DNA of 64,000 nt, taken from positions 248,001-312,000 of the forward strand of contig NZ_WIXK01000001.1 of NCBI RefSeq assembly GCF_009617595.1, read 5' to 3'. The translations under genes and the position numbers were made by a program. This document shows, piece by piece, positions 1 through 8,790 of the stretch (its first letter is position 1; each line of letters opens with the position of its first letter). The stretch comes from Tritonibacter aquimaris (GTDB taxonomy: Bacteria > Pseudomonadota > Alphaproteobacteria > Rhodobacterales > Rhodobacteraceae). A model generated the notes under the pieces. It was not told the DNA's origin. It saw nothing but the letters and a program-made list of their open reading frames with translations, and made no database searches.

Positions 1-20
1 CTTTTGCAGGAGTCCAGCCC

Positions 21-1184
21 ATGCCGGTTGTGAACCGTATCGCCAACTACGCCAACGAGCTGCAAGAATGGCGTCAGCATCTGCATTCCATCCCGGAGCT
101 GTCGCTGGAGTTGCCAAAAACCGCGGCTTTTGTGGCGCAACGCCTGCGAGAGATCGGCGTGGATGAGATCCACGAAGGTATCGCCACCAGCGGTATTGTG
201 GCGATCATCAATGGCCAAAGCAAAGGTGAAACCATTGGTCTGCGTGCCGATATGGATGCATTGCCAATTGAGGAAGAAACCGGTGCAAAATATGCCTCGG
301 CCCATGCAGGCAAAATGCATGCCTGTGGTCATGACGGCCATACAACCATGCTGCTTGGGGCGGCGAAATACCTGGCGGAGACGCGCAATTTCTCTGGCCG
401 GGTTGCACTGATTTTCCAACCTGCCGAAGAAACCGTGGGCGGTGCACGTATTATGGTCGAAGAAGGTGTGCTTGAGCGGTTTGATATTTCCCAGATTTAC
501 GCGCTGCATTGCGCGCCGGGGTTGCCCTTTGGCGAATTTATCACGCGCCCCGGCCCGATCATGGCCGCAGCAGATGAATTCTATATCTATATTAACGGGC
601 TTGGCGGGCACGGCGCGCTGCCGCATGAAACCCGCGATCCGGTGATGGCGGCCTGTGGTATTGCGCAGGCGATCCAGACCATTGTCAGCCGCAATCATTT
701 TGCCCTTGAAGATCTGGTGGTGTCTGTCACCCAGATCCACACCGGCAGCGCCGATAATATTGTGCCCGAAACCGCCTTTATCAACGGCACTGTGCGCTCG
801 TTTGATAAGGACACACAGGCCATGGTGATGCGCCGCATGGATGAGATCGTGCGCGGTCAAGCCATTGCCTATGGGGTTGAAGTAGAGCTGAATTACAACG
901 TGGGCTACCCCGCGACCGTTAACGACCCGCAGCGTACTGAACTGGCCCTAAAGGCTGCGCGTGACGTGGCGGGTGAAACCCACGTGGATGGGGAGTGCGA
1001 CCCGCAGATGGGGGCGGAAGATTTCAGCTACTTCTTGCAGGCCTGTCCCGGTGCATATCTGTTTTTGGGGCAAGGGGACGGACCGGGGCTGCATCAGGCG
1101 GGATTTGATTTTAACGATGAAATCGCGCCTATCGGAGCTTCTTTCTTTTCTCGCCTGGTAGAGACATTGCAGCCCGCAGGCTAA
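21..1184 (+). CDS. M20 family amidohydrolase (N-acyl amino acid / hippurate hydrolase type)
   Basis: A 387-residue cytosolic metallo-amidohydrolase of the M20D group, which hydrolyses amide bonds of N-acylated amino acids or related small amides. The metal-binding segment ACGHDGH lies at residues 101-107 with its cysteine, and the catalytic PAEE stretch at 134-137. A central dimerisation insert follows (around the GGHGALPHE motif), and the MGAEDFSYF metal-ligand motif is near the C terminus. The length is normal for the family. An AGGAG ribosome site at 8-12 supports the ATG at 21. It reads into two ureohydrolase genes after a 69-bp gap, which suggests a catabolic unit in which an acylated or amide-linked guanidino compound is opened first. 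The substrate cannot be read from the sequence. Confidence 0.93.
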   Translation: MPVVNRIANYANELQEWRQHLHSIPELSLELPKTAAFVAQRLREIGVDEIHEGIATSGIVAIINGQSKGETIGLRADMDALPIEEETGAKYASAHAGKMHACGHDGHTTMLLGAAKYLAETRNFSGRVALIFQPAEETVGGARIMVEEGVLERFDISQIYALHCAPGLPFGEFITRPGPIMAAADEFYIYINGLGGHGALPHETRDPVMAACGIAQAIQTIVSRNHFALEDLVVSVTQIHTGSADNIVPETAFINGTVRSFDKDTQAMVMRRMDEIVRGQAIAYGVEVELNYNVGYPATVNDPQRTELALKAARDVAGETHVDGECDPQMGAEDFSYFLQACPGAYLFLGQGDGPGLHQAGFDFNDEIAPIGASFFSRLVETLQPAG

Positions 1185-1253
1185 GCTCTGGGATGACAAG
1201 GGCGCTGGCGTCGGCTATCCCGGTGATCAGAGACCAAGCAATAGGATGTTGCG

Positions 1254-2219
1254 ATGGCATTGGAAGATGCAAAAAACCAAGTAGATGAGGCCTTTACCCG
1301 CGAGGATCTGAAGGGGCCGAGTTTTGAAAACACCTTTGGTGGGGCAACTTCCTTTTTGCGACGCCGCTACACTAAGGATTTGCGTCAGGCGGATATTGCC
1401 GTGACTGGCATCCCCTTTGATCAGGCGGTGACCAACCGTCCGGGCACCCGTCTTGGCCCGCGCGCGGTGCGTGAAGCCAGCGCGCTGCAAAGCCCCGATG
1501 CGCCTTATGGCTGGCCGTTTGACGTGCTGGGGGAGCTTGCAATTGTGGATTATGGCGATCTGGCGTTTGACTACGCCGATGTTGCAGCCTTTCCCGATGC
1601 GCTGACGGATCATATTCGCCAGATCCTAAAAACCGATACAGCTTCGGTGGCGATTGGCGGCGACCACTATGTGTCTTTCCCGATCCTCAAGGCGTATGCG
1701 GAAAAATACGGCCCGCTGTCACTGTTGCAGTTTGATGCCCATAGCGACACCTGGCCGGATGACAATTTCTCCCGTGTTGATCACGGCACCATGTTTTACA
1801 AGGCCGTGAAACTTGGCCTGATTGATCCCAGCACATCGGTGCAGGTCGGCATCCGCACCACCAATGCGGATACGCTTGGGGTCAATATTATCGACGCGCC
1901 AACCGTGCATGAAATTGGCCCGGTTGAGACCGCAAAACGGATCAAATCCATTCTGGGCGACCGTCCCGTCTATCTTACCTTTGATATCGACTGTCTTGAT
2001 CCTGCCTTTGCACCGGGCACTGGCACACCTGTTTGGGGTGGCCTGTCCTCGGGGCAGGCTGCACGGATCTTGCGCGATATTGCGGGTATCAACATCAAAG
2101 GGGGCGATATTGTTGAAGTTTCGCCGCCCTATGACACCTCGGGGGCCACTGCAATTGCTGGGGCTCATGTAGCAACCGAAATCATCTGCCTTATGGGCTG
2201 GAACATCTTGAAAAAATGA
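1254..2219 (+). CDS. speB: Agmatinase-family ureohydrolase, complete metal site
   Basis: A 321-residue binuclear-metal ureohydrolase, expected to split agmatine or a similar guanidino compound into an amine and urea. All six metal ligands of the family are visible: H138 in GGDH, the D161/H163/D165 set in DAHSD, and D244/D246 in FDID. The APGTGTP loop after them is also intact. The stretch around VDHGTMFY and the following SVQVGIR resemble E. coli SpeB closely, so agmatine is the best guess. The stop overlaps the start of the next ureohydrolase gene by 4 bp (ATGA), so translation is probably coupled. Guanidinobutyrase activity is the main alternative. Confidence 0.93.
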   Translation: MALEDAKNQVDEAFTREDLKGPSFENTFGGATSFLRRRYTKDLRQADIAVTGIPFDQAVTNRPGTRLGPRAVREASALQSPDAPYGWPFDVLGELAIVDYGDLAFDYADVAAFPDALTDHIRQILKTDTASVAIGGDHYVSFPILKAYAEKYGPLSLLQFDAHSDTWPDDNFSRVDHGTMFYKAVKLGLIDPSTSVQVGIRTTNADTLGVNIIDAPTVHEIGPVETAKRIKSILGDRPVYLTFDIDCLDPAFAPGTGTPVWGGLSSGQAARILRDIAGINIKGGDIVEVSPPYDTSGATAIAGAHVATEIICLMGWNILKK

Positions 2220-3169
2220 CACAATTCAATCACCCGATCAGCGGCAACGATCTCGCACATTTTTCCGGCCCCAATACCTATATGCGCCTGCCACAGGCAA
2301 CATCGCTGGATGGGCTGGATGTAGCCTTTCTGGGCGTGCCACTGGATGTCGGCAGCTCCTGGCGCTCGGGCGCGCGCTTTGGCCCCAAAGAGATCCGCAG
2401 CCAAAGCGCGATGATCCGGCCTTATAATCTCACCACCAAGGCCGCACCGTTTGATCATCTTAACGTGGCAGACATTGGTGATCTGGCGATCAATACGTTT
2501 TCGTTGAAAGAGTCGCTGCGCATCGTGGAAGACAGCTATGACGCCATTTTGGGTGGTGGAGTTGTGCCGATGGCGATGGGGGGTGATCATTCAATCACCT
2601 TGCCGATCCTGCGGGCAATGGCGCGCAAATATGGGCCGCTTGCGGTTGTTCATATTGGTGCACATGCGGATGTTGGCAGTGATATGTTTGGTGAAACCGA
2701 GGCGCATGGGACCGTGTATCGCCGCGCCAATGAAGAGGGGCTGTTGTTGACCGGCAAGACCTATCAGATTGGTCTGCGCGGCACAGGTGATAGTCCACAG
2801 GAATTTGCCGAGGCGGTGGCATGGGGCTTCCAGCACTTTCAGGCATCCGAATTGTGGGGGCGTTCGCTCTCGGGGATGGGGGCTGAAATCCGCCGCGATA
2901 TTGGCAACCGTCCGACCTATATCTCCTTTGATATTAACGCGCTGGATCCCTCGTTTGCCCAGGGTGCCAGTCGCCCGGAAATTGGCGGGCTGACATCGAT
3001 GCAGGCGCTTGAATTGCTGCGCTCTCTTACTGGGGTGAATGTTGTGGGGTGCGATCTGGTAGAGGTTTCACCCGCCTATGATCCAACGGGCACCACCGCG
3101 CTGACTGCGGCCAATCTTTTGTACGAAATGCTTTGTATTCTGCCGGGTGTCGCGCAGGCTGCCAAATAG
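2216..3169 (+). CDS. Ureohydrolase paralog with degenerate metal site
   Basis: A 317-residue arginase/agmatinase-fold protein. GGDHS is present (H125), but the second motif reads GAHAD, so the metal-bridging aspartate is G148 while H150 and D152 remain. The third motif reads FDIN, so the usual second aspartate is N241 while D239 remains. The substrate-loop TGTP is replaced by ASRP near residue 252. The rest, including IGLRGTG and the C-terminal GCDLVEVSPAYDPTG region, looks well kept and closer to the guanidinobutyrase/guanidinopropionase branch. Loss of two of six ligands with an otherwise conserved fold suggests a non-catalytic or specialised subunit. It overlaps the intact paralog by 4 bp, so a heteromeric enzyme is a reasonable inference. 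Confidence 0.9.
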   Translation: MTQFNHPISGNDLAHFSGPNTYMRLPQATSLDGLDVAFLGVPLDVGSSWRSGARFGPKEIRSQSAMIRPYNLTTKAAPFDHLNVADIGDLAINTFSLKESLRIVEDSYDAILGGGVVPMAMGGDHSITLPILRAMARKYGPLAVVHIGAHADVGSDMFGETEAHGTVYRRANEEGLLLTGKTYQIGLRGTGDSPQEFAEAVAWGFQHFQASELWGRSLSGMGAEIRRDIGNRPTYISFDINALDPSFAQGASRPEIGGLTSMQALELLRSLTGVNVVGCDLVEVSPAYDPTGTTALTAANLLYEMLCILPGVAQAAK

Positions 3170-3191
3170 CAATCGTTGCCCCCCTGCTGCG

Positions 3192-3473
3192 TCAAAGGCG
3201 CGGCAGGGTGGGCGCGCTGGATTGCAAAGACGACACCGCGCAGCCATCCTGCAGCTTGCGCCACATCGGCACATTCAGCGACATCTGACATTGCGCCATA
3301 AACAGCTTCCCATCCACATGCAGGCAGATGGTTTCGCCCAGCTCAATCCGTGCGCCGGATGCGTTGGTGCAATAGCATTCCGTGACTTTACCACCTGGCG
3401 AGGTCACATCAGCCAGAGCAGGCAGCGCCAGCCACGCTGATAAGATGTAAACAAGAACACTGGTATGTTGCAT
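3192..3473 (-). CDS. Small secreted cysteine-containing protein, unknown function
   Basis: A 93-residue protein with an N-terminal signal peptide (hydrophobic stretch followed by ALPALA-D, cleavage near residue 21). The mature part is about 70 residues and carries five cysteines, two of them in ECYC, compatible with a disulfide-linked periplasmic protein. It lies between the ureohydrolase pair and prfA, convergent with the former and divergent from the latter by 62 bp. There is no strong ribosome site. I do not recognise a family. It could be spurious, but the signal peptide and the fit into the gap favour a real gene. Confidence 0.6.
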   Translation of the reverse strand: MQHTSVLVYILSAWLALPALADVTSPGGKVTECYCTNASGARIELGETICLHVDGKLFMAQCQMSLNVPMWRKLQDGCAVSSLQSSAPTLPRL

Positions 3474-3535
3474 GCGCCTAGCATATCACAGAACGCATAG
3501 ATTTTCACTCGCGCCTGACCATGAAAGCTGCCTGA

Positions 3536-4591
3536 ATGATCCCCAATGAACGCCTGGAACAGATCCTGCAACGGTTTCAATACCTTGAAGCGGCTATGGC
3601 TGATGGCAGCAGCACAGAGGATATCGCAACGCTTGCCAAGGAATATTCCGACCTGCGCCCCGTCGCAGAGCAGATCATGGCCTACCGTCAGCTGAATGCG
3701 GATCTGGCTGAGGCTGAGGCGATGCTGGATGATCCAGATATGCGTGAGCTCGCCGAAGAGGAGCTGCCCACGCTGAAGGCCGCGCTTCCTGATGCGGAAC
3801 ACGCGCTGCAGCTGGCGCTTTTGCCCAAAGATGAGGCGGATGCCCGACCTGCCATTCTGGAAATTCGCCCCGGCACCGGTGGTGATGAGGCTGCGCTTTT
3901 TGCGGGTGATCTGCTGCGCATGTATATGCGTTACGCCGAAGCCCGCGGCTGGCGGGTTGAAATCATCGAAGAACAGGCAACAGAATTGGGCGGCATCAAA
4001 GAGGTCGTGGCCCATATCAAGGGTGAAAACGTCTTTGCCCGGATGAAATACGAAAGCGGCGTACATCGGGTGCAGCGTGTGCCCGCCACCGAAAGCGGTG
4101 GTCGCATTCACACCTCGGCGGCCACAGTAGCAGTACTGCCCGAAGCCGAAGATGTGGATGTTGAAATCAATGCAGCCGATATTCGCATCGATACCATGCG
4201 CGCATCCGGCGCGGGTGGCCAGCACGTGAACACCACCGATTCCGCGGTACGTATCACCCATTTGCCCACGGGGCTGATTGTAACGAGCTCTGAGAAATCT
4301 CAGCACCGCAACCGCGAGATTGCGATGCAGGTTCTGAAAACACGTCTGTATGATCTGGAACGACAGCGTATTGACAACGAACGCTCTGCCGACCGTGCGA
4401 GCCAGGTTGGTTCGGGTGACCGCTCTGAACGCATTCGCACCTATAATTTCCCGCAGGGCCGCATGACCGATCACCGCATCAATCTCACGCTTTATAAGCT
4501 TGATCAGGTGCTGCAGGGTGATCTTGATGAAACTGTTGATGCGTTGACCGCGGATGCGCAGTCACGCCTCATGGCCGAGATGGAGCAATGA
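3536..4591 (+). CDS. prfA: Peptide chain release factor 1
   Basis: RF1 recognises UAA and UAG stop codons and triggers release of the finished peptide from the ribosome. The 351-residue protein carries the GGQ motif at residues 227-229 (GAGGQHVN) and the codon-reading tripeptide P183-A184-T185, which marks RF1 rather than RF2. Length and N terminus are typical of the family. The last codons overlap the start of prmC by 4 bp. PrmC methylates the GGQ glutamine of this very protein, so substrate and enzyme are translationally coupled. Confidence 0.98.
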   Translation: MIPNERLEQILQRFQYLEAAMADGSSTEDIATLAKEYSDLRPVAEQIMAYRQLNADLAEAEAMLDDPDMRELAEEELPTLKAALPDAEHALQLALLPKDEADARPAILEIRPGTGGDEAALFAGDLLRMYMRYAEARGWRVEIIEEQATELGGIKEVVAHIKGENVFARMKYESGVHRVQRVPATESGGRIHTSAATVAVLPEAEDVDVEINAADIRIDTMRASGAGGQHVNTTDSAVRITHLPTGLIVTSSEKSQHRNREIAMQVLKTRLYDLERQRIDNERSADRASQVGSGDRSERIRTYNFPQGRMTDHRINLTLYKLDQVLQGDLDETVDALTADAQSRLMAEMEQ

Positions 4592-5424
4592 GCACCGCCG
4601 CGCAAGCAATGGCAGAAGCCACCCATCGACTGCGCGCGGCCGGGGTCGGGGATCCTGCGCGCGATGCCCGTGTGTTGTTGGCCCATGCCGCAAAGATCGA
4701 AGCCAGCCGTGTCACATTGATTGCACCAGAAGAGCTGAGCGACGAGATCGCCGATCGCTATGAGCAGTTGATTGCGTTGCGTGCGATCCGCGTGCCGGTG
4801 TCGCATCTGATTGGTGAACGCGCCTTTTATGGCCGCCAGTTTAAAGTGTCGGGTGATGTGCTCGATCCGCGTCCGGAAACTGAAATCCTCGTCGAAGCCG
4901 CGCTGAGCGAACCTTTTAAACGTGTGCTCGATCTGGGGGTTGGGTCCGGCTGTATTCTGGTCAGCCTGCTTGCCGAACAACAAGACGCGCGTGGGCTTGG
5001 GGTCGATCTAAGCGAAGCAGCCTGTCTGCAAGCGAGCGCCAACGCGGTGTTGCATCACGTTGCCCCCCGGCTGGACATCAAACAATCCAACTGGTTTGAG
5101 GCAGTAGATGGTCAGTTTGATCTGATCGTTTCCAACCCACCTTATATTGCGCTGGATGAAATGGGCGGTCTCAGCACTGAGGTGCGCGAGTATGAGCCGG
5201 AAATGGCGCTTACAGATGGGGCAGATGGGCTGCAAGCCTATCGCCAGATCGCGGCTTCGATGATGGCATATCTTGCGGCTGGCGGTCGTGTGTTGGTGGA
5301 AATTGGCCCGACCCAAGGGGCCGCTGTATCAAAACTCTTTGAAGATGCGGGGCTCATTCAGGTGCAGGTCCTGCGCGATTTTGACGGGCGCGACCGTGTT
5401 GTCGGCGGAAAATCACCTCTATAA
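4588..5424 (+). CDS. prmC: Release factor glutamine N5-methyltransferase
   Basis: A 278-residue SAM-dependent methyltransferase that modifies the GGQ glutamine of release factors. It has the N-terminal helical domain, the SAM-binding VLDLGVGSG motif, and the catalytic NPPY at residues 183-186. Its ATG overlaps the prfA stop (ATGA). The following 226 bp to the next gene contain no supported gene; a 33-codon frame with a passable ribosome site (ATG at about 5509) is too short to call. Confidence 0.97.
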   Translation: MSTAAQAMAEATHRLRAAGVGDPARDARVLLAHAAKIEASRVTLIAPEELSDEIADRYEQLIALRAIRVPVSHLIGERAFYGRQFKVSGDVLDPRPETEILVEAALSEPFKRVLDLGVGSGCILVSLLAEQQDARGLGVDLSEAACLQASANAVLHHVAPRLDIKQSNWFEAVDGQFDLIVSNPPYIALDEMGGLSTEVREYEPEMALTDGADGLQAYRQIAASMMAYLAAGGRVLVEIGPTQGAAVSKLFEDAGLIQVQVLRDFDGRDRVVGGKSPL

Positions 5425-5650
5425 ACTTGGAAACAGGGCAAAAACACGTATTTCCTGTGGGAAACTGGATAAAAGTGGCCGCACCCTCTTGTGTAAAGGG
5501 GAGTATCATGGTTACACATTGTATGTCGCCAGAGCGTGAGGAGCTCAGATCCTCTGCGGTGACATCAAGCCCAAAATCGTCGATGACCGCGCGCTTAGGC
5601 GCACATTGATAGGGTCTACGACTTAATGAACTAAGGCTGACGTTAGGCTT

Positions 5651-6322
5651 ATGAGATCGTCTAAATCACGTTCGCGGTCGAAATCGAACCGCAACCGCCC
5701 CAATGGTGCAAATGTTGTCAATCGTGTGTTTGACAGCTCCGGTCCTGAGGGGAAGGTGCGGGGAACGCCGCAACAAATTATCGATAAATACAATCAGTTG
5801 GCGCGTGATGCCCAGCTCGGCAACGACCGTGTTGCTGCTGAAAACTTTCAACAACACGCGGAGCATTACCTGCGCATGTTGAATGAAGCCCAACGCGAAA
5901 TTGAAGTGCGTCGGGAAGAGCAGGAACGCCAGAACCGTGAACGTCAGGCCGAGCGCGATCGTGAACGCGCCGAACGGCTGGAGCGTCAGGAGCGCGAAGC
6001 TGCTGCCAAGGCGAAAGCCAAGGCAGAAGAGGGCGACGATGCTGTGGTTGACCCGCTTGGAAACGGCGGCGATGAGGTTGGTGCTTCCAGTGGTCTGGTG
6101 GAAACACCCGAAGGCAATTCTGAGCCGGAAACAGTAAGCGAAGAGCCTGCTGAAAAGCCGAAGAAGGCACCCCAGCGCAAACCGCGTGCACGTAAAAACA
6201 CCGATGGTGAAGACGCGCCCAAGCCGCGCAGCCGCCGCAAGCCCAAGGCCGAAGCTGCGGAGGAGCCTGCACAGCAGGATAATGAGCCTCCGGCAGATGA
6301 CTCGGCGACTGCTGCGCAATAA
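5651..6322 (+). CDS. DUF4167 domain protein
   Basis: A 223-residue protein whose first 90 residues match the alphaproteobacterial DUF4167 family: a basic RSKSRSRSK start, then VFDSSGPEGKVRGTPQQI and a helical segment NDRVAAENFQQHAEHYLRML. The remainder is a low-complexity tail, first Glu/Arg-rich and coiled-coil-like, then acidic, then rich in Lys/Arg/Pro. Charge and composition suggest nucleic-acid or ribosome association, which is inference; the family function is not known to me. A bidirectional terminator follows directly. Confidence 0.9.
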   Translation: MRSSKSRSRSKSNRNRPNGANVVNRVFDSSGPEGKVRGTPQQIIDKYNQLARDAQLGNDRVAAENFQQHAEHYLRMLNEAQREIEVRREEQERQNRERQAERDRERAERLERQEREAAAKAKAKAEEGDDAVVDPLGNGGDEVGASSGLVETPEGNSEPETVSEEPAEKPKKAPQRKPRARKNTDGEDAPKPRSRRKPKAEAAEEPAQQDNEPPADDSATAAQ

Positions 6323-6345
6323 GCCTGATTGTATCGTGAAAATGA

Positions 6346-6375
6346 AAAACCCCGCAGTTGCTGCGGGGTTTTGTT
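6346..6375. terminator. Bidirectional rho-independent terminator
   Basis: An inverted repeat with arms AAAACCCCGCAG (6346-6357) and CTGCGGGGTTTT (6361-6372) and a TTG loop, followed by more T residues on both strands. It separates the DUF4167 gene from the convergent GNAT gene and can end transcription from either side. Confidence 0.9.
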
Positions 6376-6879
6376 TTAGGCTGTGGCGTCAAAACCGGGG
6401 GCAAACCGGATTTCGCCCCAGGCTGTGCCGTCGTCAAACCGCAAGCCCTGTACATATTGCTGCGGCACATCCTGATAGGTGAGCCGGGCGTCGCTGACAA
6501 AGCCAAAGCGGCCATAGTAATTGGGATCGCCGACCAGCACACAACCGTCAGCGCCGCGCGCGCGTAACGCCGCAAGCCCAGCTTTGATGAGCTTGGATCC
6601 CAAACCTTTGCGTTGATGGTCCGGCGCCACGGAAATCGGCCCCAGCGCATACCACGCGCCCTCAGAGAGTTCAGCCGGTGAAAACGCGATATGCCCCAGC
6701 AGCGCCCCCTCACATTCGAGCACCAACGAGAGCGTCAAATCGCCGTCGCGCCGCAGCGCATTGACGATGTGTCCTTCGGTGCCTGAGGCATAGTCTACAG
6801 TGGCAAAAGCGGCCTGTGTCAGGTCAAAAATCGCCTGCTGATCGCGCTCTGTTTCGTCTCGGATCACGGCAGCGTTCAT
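6376..6879 (-). CDS. GNAT family N-acetyltransferase
   Basis: A 167-residue acyl-CoA-dependent acetyltransferase of the YhbS-like group. The cofactor pyrophosphate loop QRKGLGSKLI is preceded by the usual beta strand (LGPISVAPDH), and the C-terminal GDPNYYGRFGF stretch is typical of YhbS-type proteins. The acceptor cannot be predicted. It is the last gene of the minus-strand run that begins at lptF, 3 bp after rsmA, and ends at the bidirectional terminator. Confidence 0.92.
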   Translation of the reverse strand: MNAAVIRDETERDQQAIFDLTQAAFATVDYASGTEGHIVNALRRDGDLTLSLVLECEGALLGHIAFSPAELSEGAWYALGPISVAPDHQRKGLGSKLIKAGLAALRARGADGCVLVGDPNYYGRFGFVSDARLTYQDVPQQYVQGLRFDDGTAWGEIRFAPGFDATA

Positions 6880-6882
6880 TGT

Positions 6883-7728
6883 TCACTCCAAAGGTTTCAA
6901 ACTGCGCGCAAGGGCGCAGAAAGCCTCAAGATCAACACGTTCCGCGCGCTCGGTTGGGGCGATACCTGCTGCAGCAAGGTGGTCTTCGATATCGGGCGAA
7001 ACAGATTTCAACGCCGCACGCAGCATCTTGCGCCGCTGATTAAACGCAGCCGCCACCACACGCGATAATGTGGCAGCATCGGCAGGGTAGCGCGGCTCAG
7101 GCAGGGCGGTTAGGTGCACCACCGCGCTGCTGACTTTGGGCGGTGGGGTAAAGGCACCGGGCGGCAATGAGATGGCAATTTTGGCCTCGGCGCGCCACTG
7201 GGCGAGAATAGCCAAGCGACCATAGGCTTTGCTGCCGGGTTTTGCCACAATGCGTTCAGCCACTTCGCGCTGAAACATCAAAGTCAGGCTTTGCCAGAAC
7301 GGTGGCCATTCTTTTGGCGTGAGCCAGCGCACCAGCAGTTCGGTGCCCACATTATATGGAAGGTTCGCAGCCACCCGAATAGGCGGCGTGAGATGGCTGA
7401 GCGGGTCAATTTCCAGCGCGTCACCGTTGATCACTTCAAGACGGCCAGGATAGGCGTCAGAAATTTCTGACAGTGCGGCAAGGCAGCGGGCGTCTTTTTC
7501 AATCGCCAGGATTTTGCGTGCGCCTTCAGACAGCAGGCCACGGGTCAGGCCACCAGGGCCGGGGCCGATTTCCAGCACGTCACACCCGCTCAGATCTCCG
7601 GCCTGACGGGCAATCTTTGCGGTCAGGTTCAGATCCAGCAAAAAGTTCTGTCCCAGCGATTTACGTGCGGAGAGCTGGTGTTTGGCAATCACCTCGCGCA
7701 GCGGGGGCAGGGAGTCGATGGCGCTCAT
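6883..7728 (-). CDS. rsmA: 16S rRNA dimethyladenosine methyltransferase
   Basis: RsmA (KsgA) dimethylates two adjacent adenosines in the 3'-terminal helix of 16S rRNA, a late step of 30S maturation. The 281-residue protein shows the SAM motif [10 protein letters not shown], the target-binding NLPYN, and the family start QNFLLD. Its position after pdxA, with surA and lptD upstream, is the classical proteobacterial order. Confidence 0.98.
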   Translation of the reverse strand: MSAIDSLPPLREVIAKHQLSARKSLGQNFLLDLNLTAKIARQAGDLSGCDVLEIGPGPGGLTRGLLSEGARKILAIEKDARCLAALSEISDAYPGRLEVINGDALEIDPLSHLTPPIRVAANLPYNVGTELLVRWLTPKEWPPFWQSLTLMFQREVAERIVAKPGSKAYGRLAILAQWRAEAKIAISLPPGAFTPPPKVSSAVVHLTALPEPRYPADAATLSRVVAAAFNQRRKMLRAALKSVSPDIEDHLAAAGIAPTERAERVDLEAFCALARSLKPLE

Positions 7729-7803
7729 GGCGGTCCTCTTATGCTGCGCAATCCTTGTTGCGCAAAACTGAATGCGGCTGCTTAGGCGGCGGCTCGTCTC
7801 GGG

Positions 7804-8790
7804 TCAAGTGTTGGGCGCGCCACTCAAACCCATCTGCTGGGCAAGTTTCAATGCCTCAATCAGACTGCTTGGGTTGGCAATGCCCTGGCCTGCAATATCA
7901 AAGGCTGTGCCATGATCTGGGGAGGTGCGCACAAAGGGCAGGCCCAGCGTCACATTCACACCGCGGTCAAAATCAAGCGTCTTGATCGGGATCAGCGCCT
8001 GATCATGATACATGCAGATCGCCGCATCATAGGATCTGCGTGCGGCAGCATGAAACAATGTATCCGCAGGATATGGGCCGGTTACTGTCAGGTCTGGGCG
8101 CTGGTAGCTTTGGATCAGGTCGTTGATCCACAAAAGCTCTTCTTGCCCCATGGCACCGCCCTCACCTGAATGGGGGTTTAGGCCCGCAACCGCAATGCGC
8201 GGGTGGGCAATGCCAAACTGCTGGCGCAGTCCATTTGCAGTGATGTCGAGCGTTTCAAGCAGCACCTCAGGTGTCAGCGCAGCAGGGACATCTTTGAGTG
8301 CGATATGAATGGTGGCAGGCACCACCCGCAATTCTGGGCTTGCAAGCATCATCACAACCCGGTCGCGCCCGGCGAGATGGGCCAGAAACTCGGTGTGGCC
8401 GGGAAAGGCAAATCCTGCGCCGTCTTTCAGTGCCTTTTTGTGAATGGGGGCGGTGCAAATCGCAGATGCGGCACCGGATTGAACCAGCTGAACACCGGTT
8501 TCGATCGCCGTAATCACCCCAGCCGCATTGCGCGGATCCGCAGAGCCGGTTTCGATACCACCGGCAAAATCAATCTGCCACACGGGCAGGGCCTTTGCTG
8601 CAACCTCGCGCGCCTGCGCGAGGTTGCTAATTTTTTGAAACGGAGTGCCCTCTGGCAGGTGACGCATATCGCCGAGCCAGACAAACGGGCAGGTGTCGCG
8701 CAGCGCGCCCCAGGCCTTGGCGGCGAGCTCCGGGCCAATTCCACCCGGTTCACCACAGCTCAGCACAATGGGGCGATCAGCTTGTGTCAT
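7804..8790 (-). CDS. pdxA: 4-hydroxythreonine-4-phosphate dehydrogenase
   Basis: PdxA oxidises and decarboxylates 4-phosphohydroxy-threonine in the DXP-dependent pyridoxal phosphate pathway. Conserved segments include GEPGGIGPE near the start, the metal ligands in FPGHTEFLA, and the C-terminal YHDQALIPIKTL. I chose the ATG at 8790 because the family start (MTQADRPIVLSCGEP) falls there; the open frame extends further upstream only through surA coding sequence. This start overlaps the surA stop by 3 bp (ATGA). The product is 328 residues, a normal length. Confidence 0.96.
   Translation of the reverse strand: MTQADRPIVLSCGEPGGIGPELAAKAWGALRDTCPFVWLGDMRHLPEGTPFQKISNLAQAREVAAKALPVWQIDFAGGIETGSADPRNAAGVITAIETGVQLVQSGAASAICTAPIHKKALKDGAGFAFPGHTEFLAHLAGRDRVVMMLASPELRVVPATIHIALKDVPAALTPEVLLETLDITANGLRQQFGIAHPRIAVAGLNPHSGEGGAMGQEELLWINDLIQSYQRPDLTVTGPYPADTLFHAAARRSYDAAICMYHDQALIPIKTLDFDRGVNVTLGLPFVRTSPDHGTAFDIAGQGIANPSSLIEALKLAQQMGLSGAPNT

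Noticed and set aside
3404-4474. Long minus-strand open frame antisense to prfA
   Set aside because: It lies wholly over an unmistakable prfA and shows no family resemblance; its composition follows the antisense of the real codons.
5427-5609. 60-codon frame between prmC and the DUF4167 gene
   Set aside because: No family; the internal ATG near 5509 has a passable ribosome site but would give only 33 residues.
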